A stretch of 64,000 bases of DNA from positions 7,196,191 to 7,260,190 of the forward strand of contig OZ024789.1 in assembly GCA_964017065.1 (NCBI GenBank), written 5' to 3'. The translations under genes were made by a program, and so were the position numbers. This document shows, in pieces, positions 22,641-34,300 of this stretch. Every line of letters begins with the position of its first letter. Within the stretch, counting starts at the first letter, position 1. The notes below the pieces were generated by a model, which made no database searches, had not been told where the DNA came from, and saw only the letters and a program-made list of their open reading frames with translations. This stretch comes from Haliclona indistincta (lineage: Eukaryota; Porifera; Demospongiae; Haplosclerida; Chalinidae).

Positions 22641-25600
22641 ATGGTGATCTCCAAGCTGATCTTGGTGTTTATAGTGGTTCATTCGGCTTTGTTCTGGTTG
22701 GCTAGCTTTGCAAATCCTCTGCCGCCGTTTAACCTTCGCTGTGACCGCAACTTGGTCGGTGTCTATCCTGGACAGTTAAAGTCGTTGCAAGATCGCCATC
22801 TATTTGCTACTGGGAGCAAGCACCCCCGCTTATCATGGAGTCTGGCGCACAGTGAGAGAGATGCCGGTGTTCAGCAGGCCTTTCGGGTGATCGTATTCAG
22901 TGACTCTGCTTTATCGAAATCGATCTGGGACAGCGGATTGGTCAGGAGTAGTGATCAGTATGTCGTCTACAGTGGTCCGTTACTTGAAAGCGGGCGCGTG
23001 TTTCTTTGGCAGGTGAGCTGGTGGGACGAGAAAGGAAACCGTGCTGATAGCGAGGAAATAGGACACTTTCTTACTGGTGTGTTAGATAAAAGTAAATGGG
23101 ACGATGCAAAGTGGTTGGCACTGCCAAACATAAGTAGCTCTGTTGTTTTCAGCAAGTCAATTGAGCTCCCAAATAAGATATTTCAAGCAACTCTCCACAT
23201 ATCTGGTCTTGGATTTTTTAGAGCAACTGTTAATGAGGTGGACTTGCATCGACGTGCTGATCCACCAATATTTCTTGCGCCAGGATGGACAAATTATCAA
23301 TACCGAGTACCATATATGACTTTCTCTATCACTGAACTGGTCAAAGAGTCAACCATTAACATATCAGTGGTATTAGGAGTAGGATGGCGCGATCCCTCTG
23401 CTTACAAGTACCATAATCCTGCTCCGCCTCATCCTGATTCTTATCCATATGTTCTCAGAGCCTATATCGATGTCTTGTACAGTGATAATTCAACTGGAGA
23501 ATTCTTCACCGATACAACGTGGAGCGGCAGTATGTCTGCTTTCACAACTGACTCGATCTACAATGGAGAAACTTTTCATGAGGATAGTCTATTGAATCGA
23601 GAATTCCTTACACCTACAGTCGTTGATGGTCCATGTGGCACTCCGTACTTACCAAATATTCCCTATATAGCTGAAACTGCTTCGGTGCAAGCGGTTTCTA
23701 TTAAGGATCACCCAACCGACAAAACAAAACAGATAGTCGATTTTGGTACTAATTCTGCTGGCGTGTGTAAGTTAAACACACAACCATTATCATCAGGCAC
23801 CCATGTTGCTATGAAGCATGCTGAAGTGTTACAGCATCCTCCATATGGTAATGCTGATGGGTCCTTATATTTCTCTAATCTGAGATCAGCTCAACAACTA
23901 GACACAATTTATCACAAGTCATCTTCGATCTACCAACCAAGTTTTACTTATCATGGGTTTCGCTATGTGGAAGTGACTGGATATCCACGAAAACTGACTG
24001 CACAAGATATTACAAAAGTTGAGGTTCATTCTGCGGTAAATCGAAATGGAAATTTTGATTCTTCGACTCCGCTACTTAAGAAAATTCAAGAGAATGTTGA
24101 ACGAGGTCAACTCTCAAATCTAATGAGTGTACCGACAGACTGTGATCAACGAGATGAGCGCTTAGGGTGGATGGGTGATGCAGGTTTGTCTTCAGATTCT
24201 ATGGCCGTCAATTTTGACGTGGACGCTTTCTTCATGAACTATCTACAGCTGATTGTGGATGAGCAATCCTCTTCTGATGCTTCGGTTCCAGATGTTGTTC
24301 CTTTTTGTCGATATGGCGGTAGACCAGCTGACCCTTCTTGGGGAAGTGCTTTCACTCAAATTGTCTGGGTATTGTTGAAGCAATACAAAAATGTAGAAGC
24401 TGCTAAATATTTTTTCCCCAACATCTATCGTTATGTCATGTTTGAAAATTCACAAGTCTCTTCAAACGGTATTGGACACATACCTGGAAGATATGGTGAT
24501 TGGTGCCCTCCTCCTCCAATGAAGAGAGTAACCACATCTCTTCCATCTGCTTTCAGTTATCTTATCAATGTTCAGCAGCTGAGCGAGATAGCTGCCGCAA
24601 TTGGCGACACTTCAAATGCATCATTTTTCAGGCAACTTTTTGACAAACAAGCTGCTGAGTTTAACAGTTTTTTTCTTTCCAGTGATCATAAATACTTGGA
24701 TGATCTTCAAGTCAGCTATACTCTTCCTTTGTACCTGGATATCGTCCCATCAAATCTGAAAGACAGCCTAGTTGCTTATTATCTTAACAAGATTACTACT
24801 ACTGATAAAACACACAACACTGCAGGAATCATTGGGACCAAGTTCATCCTACCTCTTCTAACTCGGTTAAGTCAAGATGCACTAGCTATGAATCTTGTGG
24901 AACAAACTGATTACCCAAGTTGGGGTTTTATGATCTATAATGGAATTGAAGAAGCTACTACTCTATGGGAGTTATGGAACTCGCATAATGGAAGCGCTGG
25001 AATGGATTCTCGTAATCATCACATGTTCTCCAGTGTTAGTCAATGGATTAGAACTCATTCGATTGGCTTAGGCCAAACCAAAGACAGCTATGGTTATGAA
25101 GAATTAGAGCTTCATCCAGCTCGCTGGTTGGTACCTTCTGAAGCTTCTGTGTCAATGGAATATCCTCGCCCTTTAAAGTTTGTATGGAAAAGGTTTGGTG
25201 GATTACAATGTGGAAAATCTCCCGAGGACAAGTCATTCCTTAATCCAAGCCTGCCTAATAATAATGGACTGTATTTATCGTGCAGCGAAGGAATAATTGG
25301 TGAGGTAGTTTTTGCATCTTTTGGCAATCCTACTGGTTATTGTGGTTATCATCGTAAAGGTGACTGCCATGCTGAACATAGTGTGCATATTGTAGAGAAG
25401 CTTTGTTTAAACAAGACAAACTGTACAGTACCAACTAGAGCAGACTATTGGGAAGATGCTTGTAAAGGATACTCGCGTTGGTTGTCAGTTGCTGTTCAGT
25501 GCTATAGCAATGGCTTAGGACTGGATCTTGAAAATGACCATGTGTACTCCTCTTTGCATGTAGATGTGTCTGTACCTTTTGGGAGTCACGCTAACTTATA

Positions 25601-26087
25601 TTTACCAGCTTATGGTAAAAGCTTGCTAAAAGTATGGGAAGGAAAAAATATGGTGTACTCTGGACGTAGCCTTTTCTCAAGCGCACCTGGCATTCGCTCA
25701 GCTGAATGGGACACAACTAAAGACTCACTTAACCTTAGACTTGCTTCTGGTCAGTACAATTTTGTTGTGAAAGGTAATGCTCCGTCTGAACGTCATTGCA
25801 TGGAATCAACTGCAAACCAAACAGTTCTAAAGTTACGTTGCACGGGCAGACATCGTATTGTGAGCCGTATTTTGTGGGCGTCATATGGAAATCCAAGTAA
25901 GTGTATGCAAAAGTCACGAATCCTTGGGTCATGTCACAGTGGTGCAAGTGTGATGATCGTAGAGAGGGAGTGCCTAGGCAAGCCTGCTTGTGAAGTTAAA
26001 ATCACAAACGAGTTTTTTGGAGGGAAACCATGCCAACAACATGACAAACTCCAGCTAGTAGTTGACTTTGTCTGTAATGATCAGTAG
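22641..26087 (+). CDS. secreted alpha-L-rhamnosidase (GH78) with two SUEL-type lectin domains, intronless
   Basis: One uninterrupted frame of 1148 codons from the ATG at 22641; upstream codons lack an ATG. A signal peptide (about residues 1-26, hydrophobic VISKLILVFIVVHSALFWLA) precedes an N-terminal domain (about 60-150), a rhamnosidase beta-sandwich with the WTNYQYRVPYM region, and the (alpha/alpha)6 catalytic domain with the acidic signature DCDQRDERLGWMGDA (about residue 510) and WGFMIYNGIEEATTLWE. GH78 enzymes hydrolyse terminal alpha-L-rhamnose from glycans or plant and algal glycosides. Two galactose/rhamnose-binding lectin domains follow (about 876-955 and 1060-1147). The first lies within the C-terminal beta-sandwich of the enzyme. 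Absence of introns, among neighbours with many, suggests bacterial origin or retrocopying. Confidence 0.92.
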   Translation: MVISKLILVFIVVHSALFWLASFANPLPPFNLRCDRNLVGVYPGQLKSLQDRHLFATGSKHPRLSWSLAHSERDAGVQQAFRVIVFSDSALSKSIWDSGLVRSSDQYVVYSGPLLESGRVFLWQVSWWDEKGNRADSEEIGHFLTGVLDKSKWDDAKWLALPNISSSVVFSKSIELPNKIFQATLHISGLGFFRATVNEVDLHRRADPPIFLAPGWTNYQYRVPYMTFSITELVKESTINISVVLGVGWRDPSAYKYHNPAPPHPDSYPYVLRAYIDVLYSDNSTGEFFTDTTWSGSMSAFTTDSIYNGETFHEDSLLNREFLTPTVVDGPCGTPYLPNIPYIAETASVQAVSIKDHPTDKTKQIVDFGTNSAGVCKLNTQPLSSGTHVAMKHAEVLQHPPYGNADGSLYFSNLRSAQQLDTIYHKSSSIYQPSFTYHGFRYVEVTGYPRKLTAQDITKVEVHSAVNRNGNFDSSTPLLKKIQENVERGQLSNLMSVPTDCDQRDERLGWMGDAGLSSDSMAVNFDVDAFFMNYLQLIVDEQSSSDASVPDVVPFCRYGGRPADPSWGSAFTQIVWVLLKQYKNVEAAKYFFPNIYRYVMFENSQVSSNGIGHIPGRYGDWCPPPPMKRVTTSLPSAFSYLINVQQLSEIAAAIGDTSNASFFRQLFDKQAAEFNSFFLSSDHKYLDDLQVSYTLPLYLDIVPSNLKDSLVAYYLNKITTTDKTHNTAGIIGTKFILPLLTRLSQDALAMNLVEQTDYPSWGFMIYNGIEEATTLWELWNSHNGSAGMDSRNHHMFSSVSQWIRTHSIGLGQTKDSYGYEELELHPARWLVPSEASVSMEYPRPLKFVWKRFGGLQCGKSPEDKSFLNPSLPNNNGLYLSCSEGIIGEVVFASFGNPTGYCGYHRKGDCHAEHSVHIVEKLCLNKTNCTVPTRADYWEDACKGYSRWLSVAVQCYSNGLGLDLENDHVYSSLHVDVSVPFGSHANLYLPAYGKSLLKVWEGKNMVYSGRSLFSSAPGIRSAEWDTTKDSLNLRLASGQYNFVVKGNAPSERHCMESTANQTVLKLRCTGRHRIVSRILWASYGNPSKCMQKSRILGSCHSGASVMIVERECLGKPACEVKITNEFFGGKPCQQHDKLQLVVDFVCNDQ

Positions 26088-26275
26088 ACTTTGTGTGTAA
26101 TGATCTGTAATGATTAGGGACTGTATTTTTGTAATAATACTTTTTGTTTACATTTTTGCATAATTAATTTTTTTATTAATGAACATTCCATTCGTGACCT
26201 CTAGCTCTATCACACCGACCTAAACAAAGGCTTCGTTACTGACTGTTCTCTGTAGATCTATCCACCACTATTGCG

Positions 26276-28311
26276 ATGGTCAAGTTTATCATTGCTGGCG
26301 GGATGGGCGCCATTCTCAACTGCGTCTACTCATCAGCTTTTTCGTTCGACCTACTGTTCCGTGACTTTCTCGTGGAGCCTCTATCAGCAATTCGTACACT
26401 GCTACCTGCTGTTTTTGGTTTTCTCTTCGGCACATTGGTTGTACTTGTGTGGAATTTTATGCGTGCAATGGCTGTGCGTTTCTTGCTCGATTACAATGGC
26501 TGGTTCTTGAAACCAAAACACCCAATAAACAAGGTAAGCGACGTCGAATCTTTCTGGTATAGTAATATTCCACCATTCGATTCAGGTGTGGTATCTTCTA
26601 ATGATCGCTTTGCTCGGGAAAAAGAACCTTGGCGCTATGAACTACCAGGAGTACTTGCCGTCTCTGCCAGTGCCTTCACTCGGGAAAACATGCAAAAGGT
26701 CACCTTTTTCATAACGTGTGGTTAACTAGGAATACTTTCCTAACAGGTACCTGGATAGCGTACAGCCACTTTTGAGTGAAGAAGACTTTGAAGAAACAAA
26801 AAAGGTTTGTGTCGATCATTTTATGTACATGCAGTGATCGTTGTACGAATTAATGCAATGTACGTATGAATTTATTATTATGTACACAGCTTCAGTTTTC
26901 TCACTCTTTTCTTAGGCTGTTATTCTGTTTGAAAAGAAGGAAGGAAGAAAGCTACAAATTTTGCTCAAACTTAAGTGAGTTTAATTATTAGCATGCTATA
27001 CTTATAAAGGTCACAAATGCTAACTTGGCATACATGTTAACAATATTCATTTCTATTTGTAGTATACATGACCACTTATCTTACATAATCACTTGACCTT
27101 CACACACTAATGGTGTAGGATACTGTAGCATATCAAGTTGCATTGACCAAACATGTGCTTGTCAATTTAACATTGAAATAGTGATGTTCAGATTTGCATT
27201 GACACATAATGTGTTCACATTAGTTAAAATTCCAATGTGCAAAACTTGATCAAGCATGGCTATGGAACTTTGAATAACAAGGCTCAGAAGAGCATTTACT
27301 CATTAGCTGCATGAAAATAACATGCACCTAAACCGAGGTGTTTAACCTATTTATTTATACTTGCCTAGAAGTGGTAGAGCAATGTTTTCCCAGTAAGCTG
27401 GCTGGATCAACGCAAAACGCATCAACAGCAACAAACGACATTTCATTTGCTACCTAGTATGTGATGGCGGCCATGTTTTTCACATCCGCCTATGCGCAGG
27501 TGTATATGGGAATTCGGAAACCTCATTACATCAAAGAGAAAGGTTCATATCAAAGAACAATCAACAGTGTCCTGGCTATTACTCACCCGTTTTTTGACTG
27601 AAATTGGCTCCAATAGCTTTTACCGTATTTTTGAATTAATTCCTAATTTGCAATCACGGAGAGCTGCATAGGAGTGGGTAGGTTATGGGATTGGGTGGAG
27701 GGTGTATGTTTTGGCATTAATATTTCTAGGAAACTTGGTCCATGGTTGGAGTATCAGTATTTAGCCACAATAATACTTTAGCTGTTGTCAAGTGATTATT
27801 AAATTCAAGGATTTGTTACACATTGTGCAATGGTCTATAGAACACTGGTATTTATAATGATACTTTGTCATTACCACAATTTATTTTTTAAAGGGCTTTT
27901 TTTACAAGAAACTGGGTTCACAGCTGGTGGCTAGAGTATATTTATCTTCGACAAAGGACACCAATTACATGTGAGTAATATACTTAGGAGTGTGTTAATC
28001 AGTCGATTACAAATACTGTTTTGGTCATTGTTGTGAGATATGACTTTTACATATAGTATTGTATAACCGGTTAGTTTCATGTGGAATTAAATTTCGAAAT
28101 GTACCTTTGTGTCGAAATTAAATAAACAAAATTTAAACATGCCAAAAATGATAACCAAAATAATGATGACTGTCGTTCTTCGGGATTCCAAATAAACGTA
28201 GCAGGCACGGGCATGGTAAAGCAACTGAAACAGTCAGAAACGGCTGCTCTATGCCTCTTCTCTATCCAATGCAGTAAAATTTAATTTGGTTTTGAATTTA
28301 TTTTCGACATT

Positions 28312-28390
<79 letters not shown>

Positions 28391-31300
28391 ACAAATTGAA
28401 GTAATAGTTAGATCATCCAAATTGACATAGACTCGGAATCTAACTGACAAACACCCGCGGGCCAATCACGACGCCAATGATGGTTTTACAGCCCGAGGGC
28501 TGTAAGACCATCTGAGGGCTCATGATTGGCCCAAGAGACGTTCATTAGATTCCAAGTCTGGGTGAAATAACTGACTTAGACCATGCTCACACTGACCTGA
28601 TGATGACGGCTGCCATTTTTTGGATGTTAGGAGCTCGTTTGTTTGCGAAGAACATGTGGCATGGTTTCTTCACTCCAGATTACGCGAAGAACTGCACTTG
28701 GCCTTGGTTGGCTCTTCTCCTGGATTTTCAAAGCACAGTGAAAGAAACAGCCTTATTACAAAATGAATTTATTCATGAGTGATCTAACAGACACAAACGC
28801 CTGCCGTTAGTTTGTGACTTCAAAGCTTCCGTCTCAATAAATTATTAATGAGTGGTCTAATGTCAGAGAATCACTTGTCTTGTGCCAACCTGAAAAGGCA
28901 GACAGTGCTTATCAAACCGCAAAGCAATGAGAGAGCATGTGACTAGTACAGGGAGGAAATTGTTAACATTGCTACAATCTCAGTCATGTACTGAAAAATG
29001 ATGCTCAGTGCTGAATATGTCTAGTGCTGCTTGTGGCTTGATGAGCCCTTGGTATAAGTAACCACCCTCCCGTTTTTTTTTTCAGTCTAAATTTCTTCTG
29101 TAGTTAACTCAAACTACTTTGGACTCACTAATAAACGTCCATTTTCACCTCATCAACTTGACAGAGCAGCAATGTGCACTTACCAAGCCATTAAGTTCTA
29201 TAAAAGTGGAATTTGTGGAAAGGTACACATGTAATTTTTACACTATTCTTTAGTTTCATGAGAATGTATGAGAATAATATTAATTCGGTGCAGCTTTGAT
29301 TTGTGTTGTGATGCTTGTGGAGATGTACAGTACTGTATACTGCATTGAATATTTCACTGGATATGTAAATTGTTACTGCAGTCGTTATGTATGTATTGCA
29401 AGTGCCCGCCTTATCACACTACAAAGTGCATTGAAATTGCTTTGGAGAATTGCTTGTCCAAGGCGAATTCAATGCTCATTGCTTGCGTTTGCACTACAAG
29501 TTAGGAAGCAACTTGAGAAACGAATTAGCCATTACCGCTGTCATGTGACCAAATTCTTCAACTATAGCAGTGGCGCTCCCCTGGCGTCCTAGTCACTTCA
29601 GTAGTCCATCCAGCAATCGTAGCAGCCCTCTAGTCTCTCTGCGTGCACTCACGAAGCACGTTTTTGCAATTTCATGCAAGAGGTGTGGCTTAGTTATCGA
29701 TTTATAATAATATGGTTCGCTTGAATCACTTCCAACCCACCTCCACATGTGATTTGGAATCGCTCGAATGTGTATTCAGTGTGAACAGTGCGAATTGAAT
29801 TCAATGCGCATTATATGCGCATCGAATTCACAATTTTTCCGTAGTGTGAAAGGGCCTTTAGTTGCATATGACCTGCTTTGACACTGTATTACATAATTTA
29901 GATTGAGAACATGACACAGTTTCAGGGACTGGTACCATTTTGCATGGATGGTGTAAAGTAAGTTTTCATCAATAAAATATTCATGTATTTATATTTGGTC
30001 AGGTATTTGTGCAACACAGCAAGGATACCTGGTAAAGAGGTGGATAAAATAGCACATCATGATCCACATACAGTGAACCATATTGTAGTGCTAAGGTACA
30101 CTCTGTGTGTGCGTCCGTACATTATTGTTTGTTGTGTGTAGGAATCGAAAATTCTACAAAGTTCAAGTGCTGTCTAGTGATGGTCAGCTTTTGCCACCCA
30201 TTGGTATAAAGAAACAACTAGAGAAAGTTTTTGAGATGGCTGGAGGTTTGTGGATTTCTTTATCTGCTTTAAATTTTGGTTTATGTCTCACTAGATGATT
30301 TAGACACCAGAGGAGTTGCTTGCTTGACTAATCTTGATCGTCCAACCTGGGCTCAGGTAAATCTTCAAGCAGTGTTATTTGGTAGATATTAAATTTGATC
30401 CTTTATAGATACGACAACAAATGATGAAAGATCCTAATAACAGGAATTCATTACACGCTATTGATTCATCATATTATATTGTAGCATTGGGTAGAGAAGA
30501 GCCTAAGGTATGTTAGTGTGTTTACAATACTAGTACACATTATTTTACAATTATTAGGATCTCAACGAATGTGGATATCATTGTTTTCATGGCGATGGAT
30601 TTAATAGGTAAAAATAGCACTGTTGGTACACGCATGCTCTATAGTCTTCTCTTTTCATTTTAGGTGGTCTGATAAATCAGTCACTCTATGCTTTGCTCAG
30701 AATGGTCACCATTATTCTAATGTTGAGCACAGCACACTTGATGCAACAGTATGTGCTTGCACATATCACTACTCTACCTTGATTCCAATAGACTAGTCGA
30801 TCTTTTACTCTCAACATGTGTGCAAGGGTTAAGCGTTTGGGTTTATGTACTGTGGTATGTGTGAGTGTCTTCCTCAAAAGCTTTTTAGCACAAGAAGCTC
30901 CACAAAAATCAATTAGCAATTGAAATAGTGTATTTAAATTCCCCTTTGCCTTACATTTTTGGCACACCAAAACCAGTGGATTTTTCAATTCACATTTGAG
31001 TGCTAAATGTTTTTCCTGCATCAAAGTGCAACTAGATAGAAGAGCTATTCAACTTCAAAACAGAATAGTGATAGAAATGGATGTGTGTATTGCTACAACT
31101 TTTTAATATCAATACTTGCAGCTGCATTCACAGTACATGACATACATGTACCACCTGACCATGTCTTTTTTTACCTTTACTTTAGGTATGCGCTCAGATG
31201 TCTGAATTCATATCAAGTGAAGAAGAGTACGATGAAAATGGTCATGTTCCAGAGGGTGTTACTGAGTTTCCTGTAGCTGACCCAACTGAGTATGTTGCAA

Positions 31301-34300
31301 GCATTCACACAAAACTTACAGCCTTGGTATAATAGTACTCTCCATTATGGTGACAGAATTTGTCATTATGCTAAGGGTATTTGTGTAATAAGTATACAGT
31401 AGTCTCTCTCTTTCACTCTAAATGTATGTGTTTGCACTACATAAATCTCAGTGACCACCTACTAAGTGCTAAAACTTACCAAGTAAATGATTGGCATTTA
31501 AGGCTTTGTTTTGAGTTATAGCTTGCTTAGAGGGCCATTTACAAGCCTTCATATACAGCTACATTGTTTAAAAGTTTGATACAGTCTTTAGACTTCACCA
31601 GATCGCGTAACAAGTGACTGAAGAGATTCAGAGTAAGCAACAAAAACACCTCGCAGCATTTTTGCTAAGCTGCGTGATAGCTTCCGCTCGTGAATCTGCT
31701 ACTTGCATGCTTCCATGCAAACTTCCAGTTCCTCGGTTCTGCAGTTTCATGCATATGGTGATGTCGTGTTAGCATACGTACACCTCCACTGTGAGGCGTA
31801 GCACCTTTTGATGCTCTAGTATAGCAAGCTATTGTCACATTGTTCTGCTTTACGAAAACAGCTTTGCTAACTCTTGGCTGAATGAACTCTTTGCTTTACA
31901 CTAATACCCTCATTTTTCAGGCTAGTGTGGAATCTAGATGGATTCGAGGATGATCTTGAGAAAGCTAAAGATAATATGAGAAAAATGGTGAGTTGTGATT
32001 TCATTTGACCTTATCTTGTTCATCGTTTTCTCAGATTGATGACTCTGATCTTCTTCTCTTCCAATCTGATTATGGTAAAAGAATCCCTAAAATATGTAAA
32101 CTAAGCCCTGATGGTTGGGTACAGGTAAGCTTTAAAAGTAACTCTGTAGACTTATTTTGTTCTTTACCAGATGTGTCTACAACTAGCCTACTACCGTATG
32201 TACGGTAAACTGGTTCAGACTTATGAATCAGCTACTACAAGGTACTGTGCTACATTGATTATAATAATTTTTATAATTTTAAATAAAAAATTATTTGGCA
32301 CGTGCAAGCATCTGCGAAATGTTGCCTCTACAGTATTTTAGTCATATAATTTTCTAACACACAATAGTAATGGGAAAAAACAAGCTTTGAACATAAAGCA
32401 TGAGGACGTGATAATGCATGAGCTGAATGCAAGTGTATTATCTACGTTTGAGACTTTTATTGACTCTAAACCGCTACAGTGTTTTAGAGGTTACCATGTG
32501 GGCCTCCACTATCTTGTGTCCGACAAGCACACTTAGTACATAGAAAAGTGAGCATTTAATGCATCAGCAAGTTAGTGATACGATTGGTTTGAGTTTATGT
32601 GCTGTCTCTTATATTAACACACTTTCGACTAGAGAAAATAATCATTTTAGAAATGACAAAGGTTCACGTGACATTCAGTTGCATGTATTTACAACTCTTC
32701 TGTACAGCTGTGCACTAATCTCATATTTTTGCACTCAGATTGTACTACAAAGGCCGTACAGAAACTATTCGACCGGTTTCAATGCTCTCCAAAAACTTTG
32801 TTCAGGTGAGTGTTTGTCACATGCTCTCTCATAGCCCAGTATTTCTCGCTATGACACTTTCTCGTAGTGTTAGCTATAGTCTATAAAAACACCTTTTTCC
32901 CACCAATGATGTCTTCGAATGATTGACTCACTCTTTTTACTGCTACATGTATTCTTGAAATGCATGGACAGCATTGCATTTGTGTTCGATAAATCATAAA
33001 ACTTTGATGCAAAATAATTGTATTAGGGATCTAAATAATTTATTTTGCAATGTTGATGAGCACAATACAAATTTGTAATTGTTCTGCTTGCGAAATTTAA
33101 ACACACACACAAAGGTACCAGTAGTTAAAAAGTACTATACTCACACTCATACAATCTTGTTGTTTCATTCTTTTTTCTCTGTGGTGAGAGTGTTTCCGGC
33201 ATGGCAGTTGGTAAATCATCAAGTTAGTATACCAGGAGCGTAAAAGGAGAAGGAGCGTTCAACTGTAGATAACGAAATCTAAAGTCTGTCACTTGCGCTG
33301 CAAAAACAGGAAGGTTTTTGCTGGTCACATAAGATGGCAATCATGGCTCTGGCTTAACGCTCACTTGTTTTAGCTGGAAACGGGCAGGACGAAGTGTGGA
33401 TGAATGTATAGTAACAAATAGCGAGACACAACGCGCAAAGAATGGTCAAAATTCCAAGTAGCAACAGCACACAGCGGCATACTATAGATTTCGATTGAAT
33501 ACGACAGTTGAACGCTCCTTCCCCTTATTCACTCCTGGTATACTCATAAGCTTGTGCATTGATCATAAACAATAGCTGCATGGAAACATATACTGAAATT
33601 CTTGTCTTCATTTGGAGGGTTGAGCTTCCATAGTGTAAGATCATACCCCATGTACAGGATTAGTAACTAGGGAATTTTTGCACATTAGTGCGGGCACTTA
33701 GTGTTTGGTCTGATCTTGATAGTCCTTGTCTACGTCGTTAATTTTTGTCAAAATTGTACAAAGTTGGAACCTGCGTACTTGGTTATGTTTGTGCTTTGCA
33801 GTACTCCAAGACTGAGATACATGTAGCTATACCCATCATAGTATTGCTTTCAAACGTGCAAAGAACCAGGCTTTCCAGCAAAACCGAGCATGAAAGTATA
33901 CTCGGAGAGTTAGTCCCATGGTAAAAGCTTATCTACGACCCCAGCCACGCCATAAAACCAAGCAAGCACTCCTCAAACTGCATTTATGTGGCTGTTATCC
34001 TATCGCACCGATGCCACGTGGCTATCCTAGCAGTGTTTTTACTTACATGTAGGTAGCTGTCTTCCTAAGAAACTTCTAGTCCCCTTAATGAACTGTGGAA
34101 TCGACAACTTGGACAATTCTGCTTAGAACTCAATGCAAAATACAGGCTCCAAGTATAATTATAGACTTAAAAGTGCTGGGATAAGGCAGTCAATTACTAA
34201 AAAGAAACAGCACAGTGGAGCACACATAACAATACATAGTAGTTACACACCGACTGTGAGGTATATAACTACTTTAAACCATAGTGCGCTGCTTGCCTGA

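Noticed and set aside
29296..29592. 98-codon open frame in a CPT1 intron
   Set aside because: Repeat-like surroundings and no recognisable motif.
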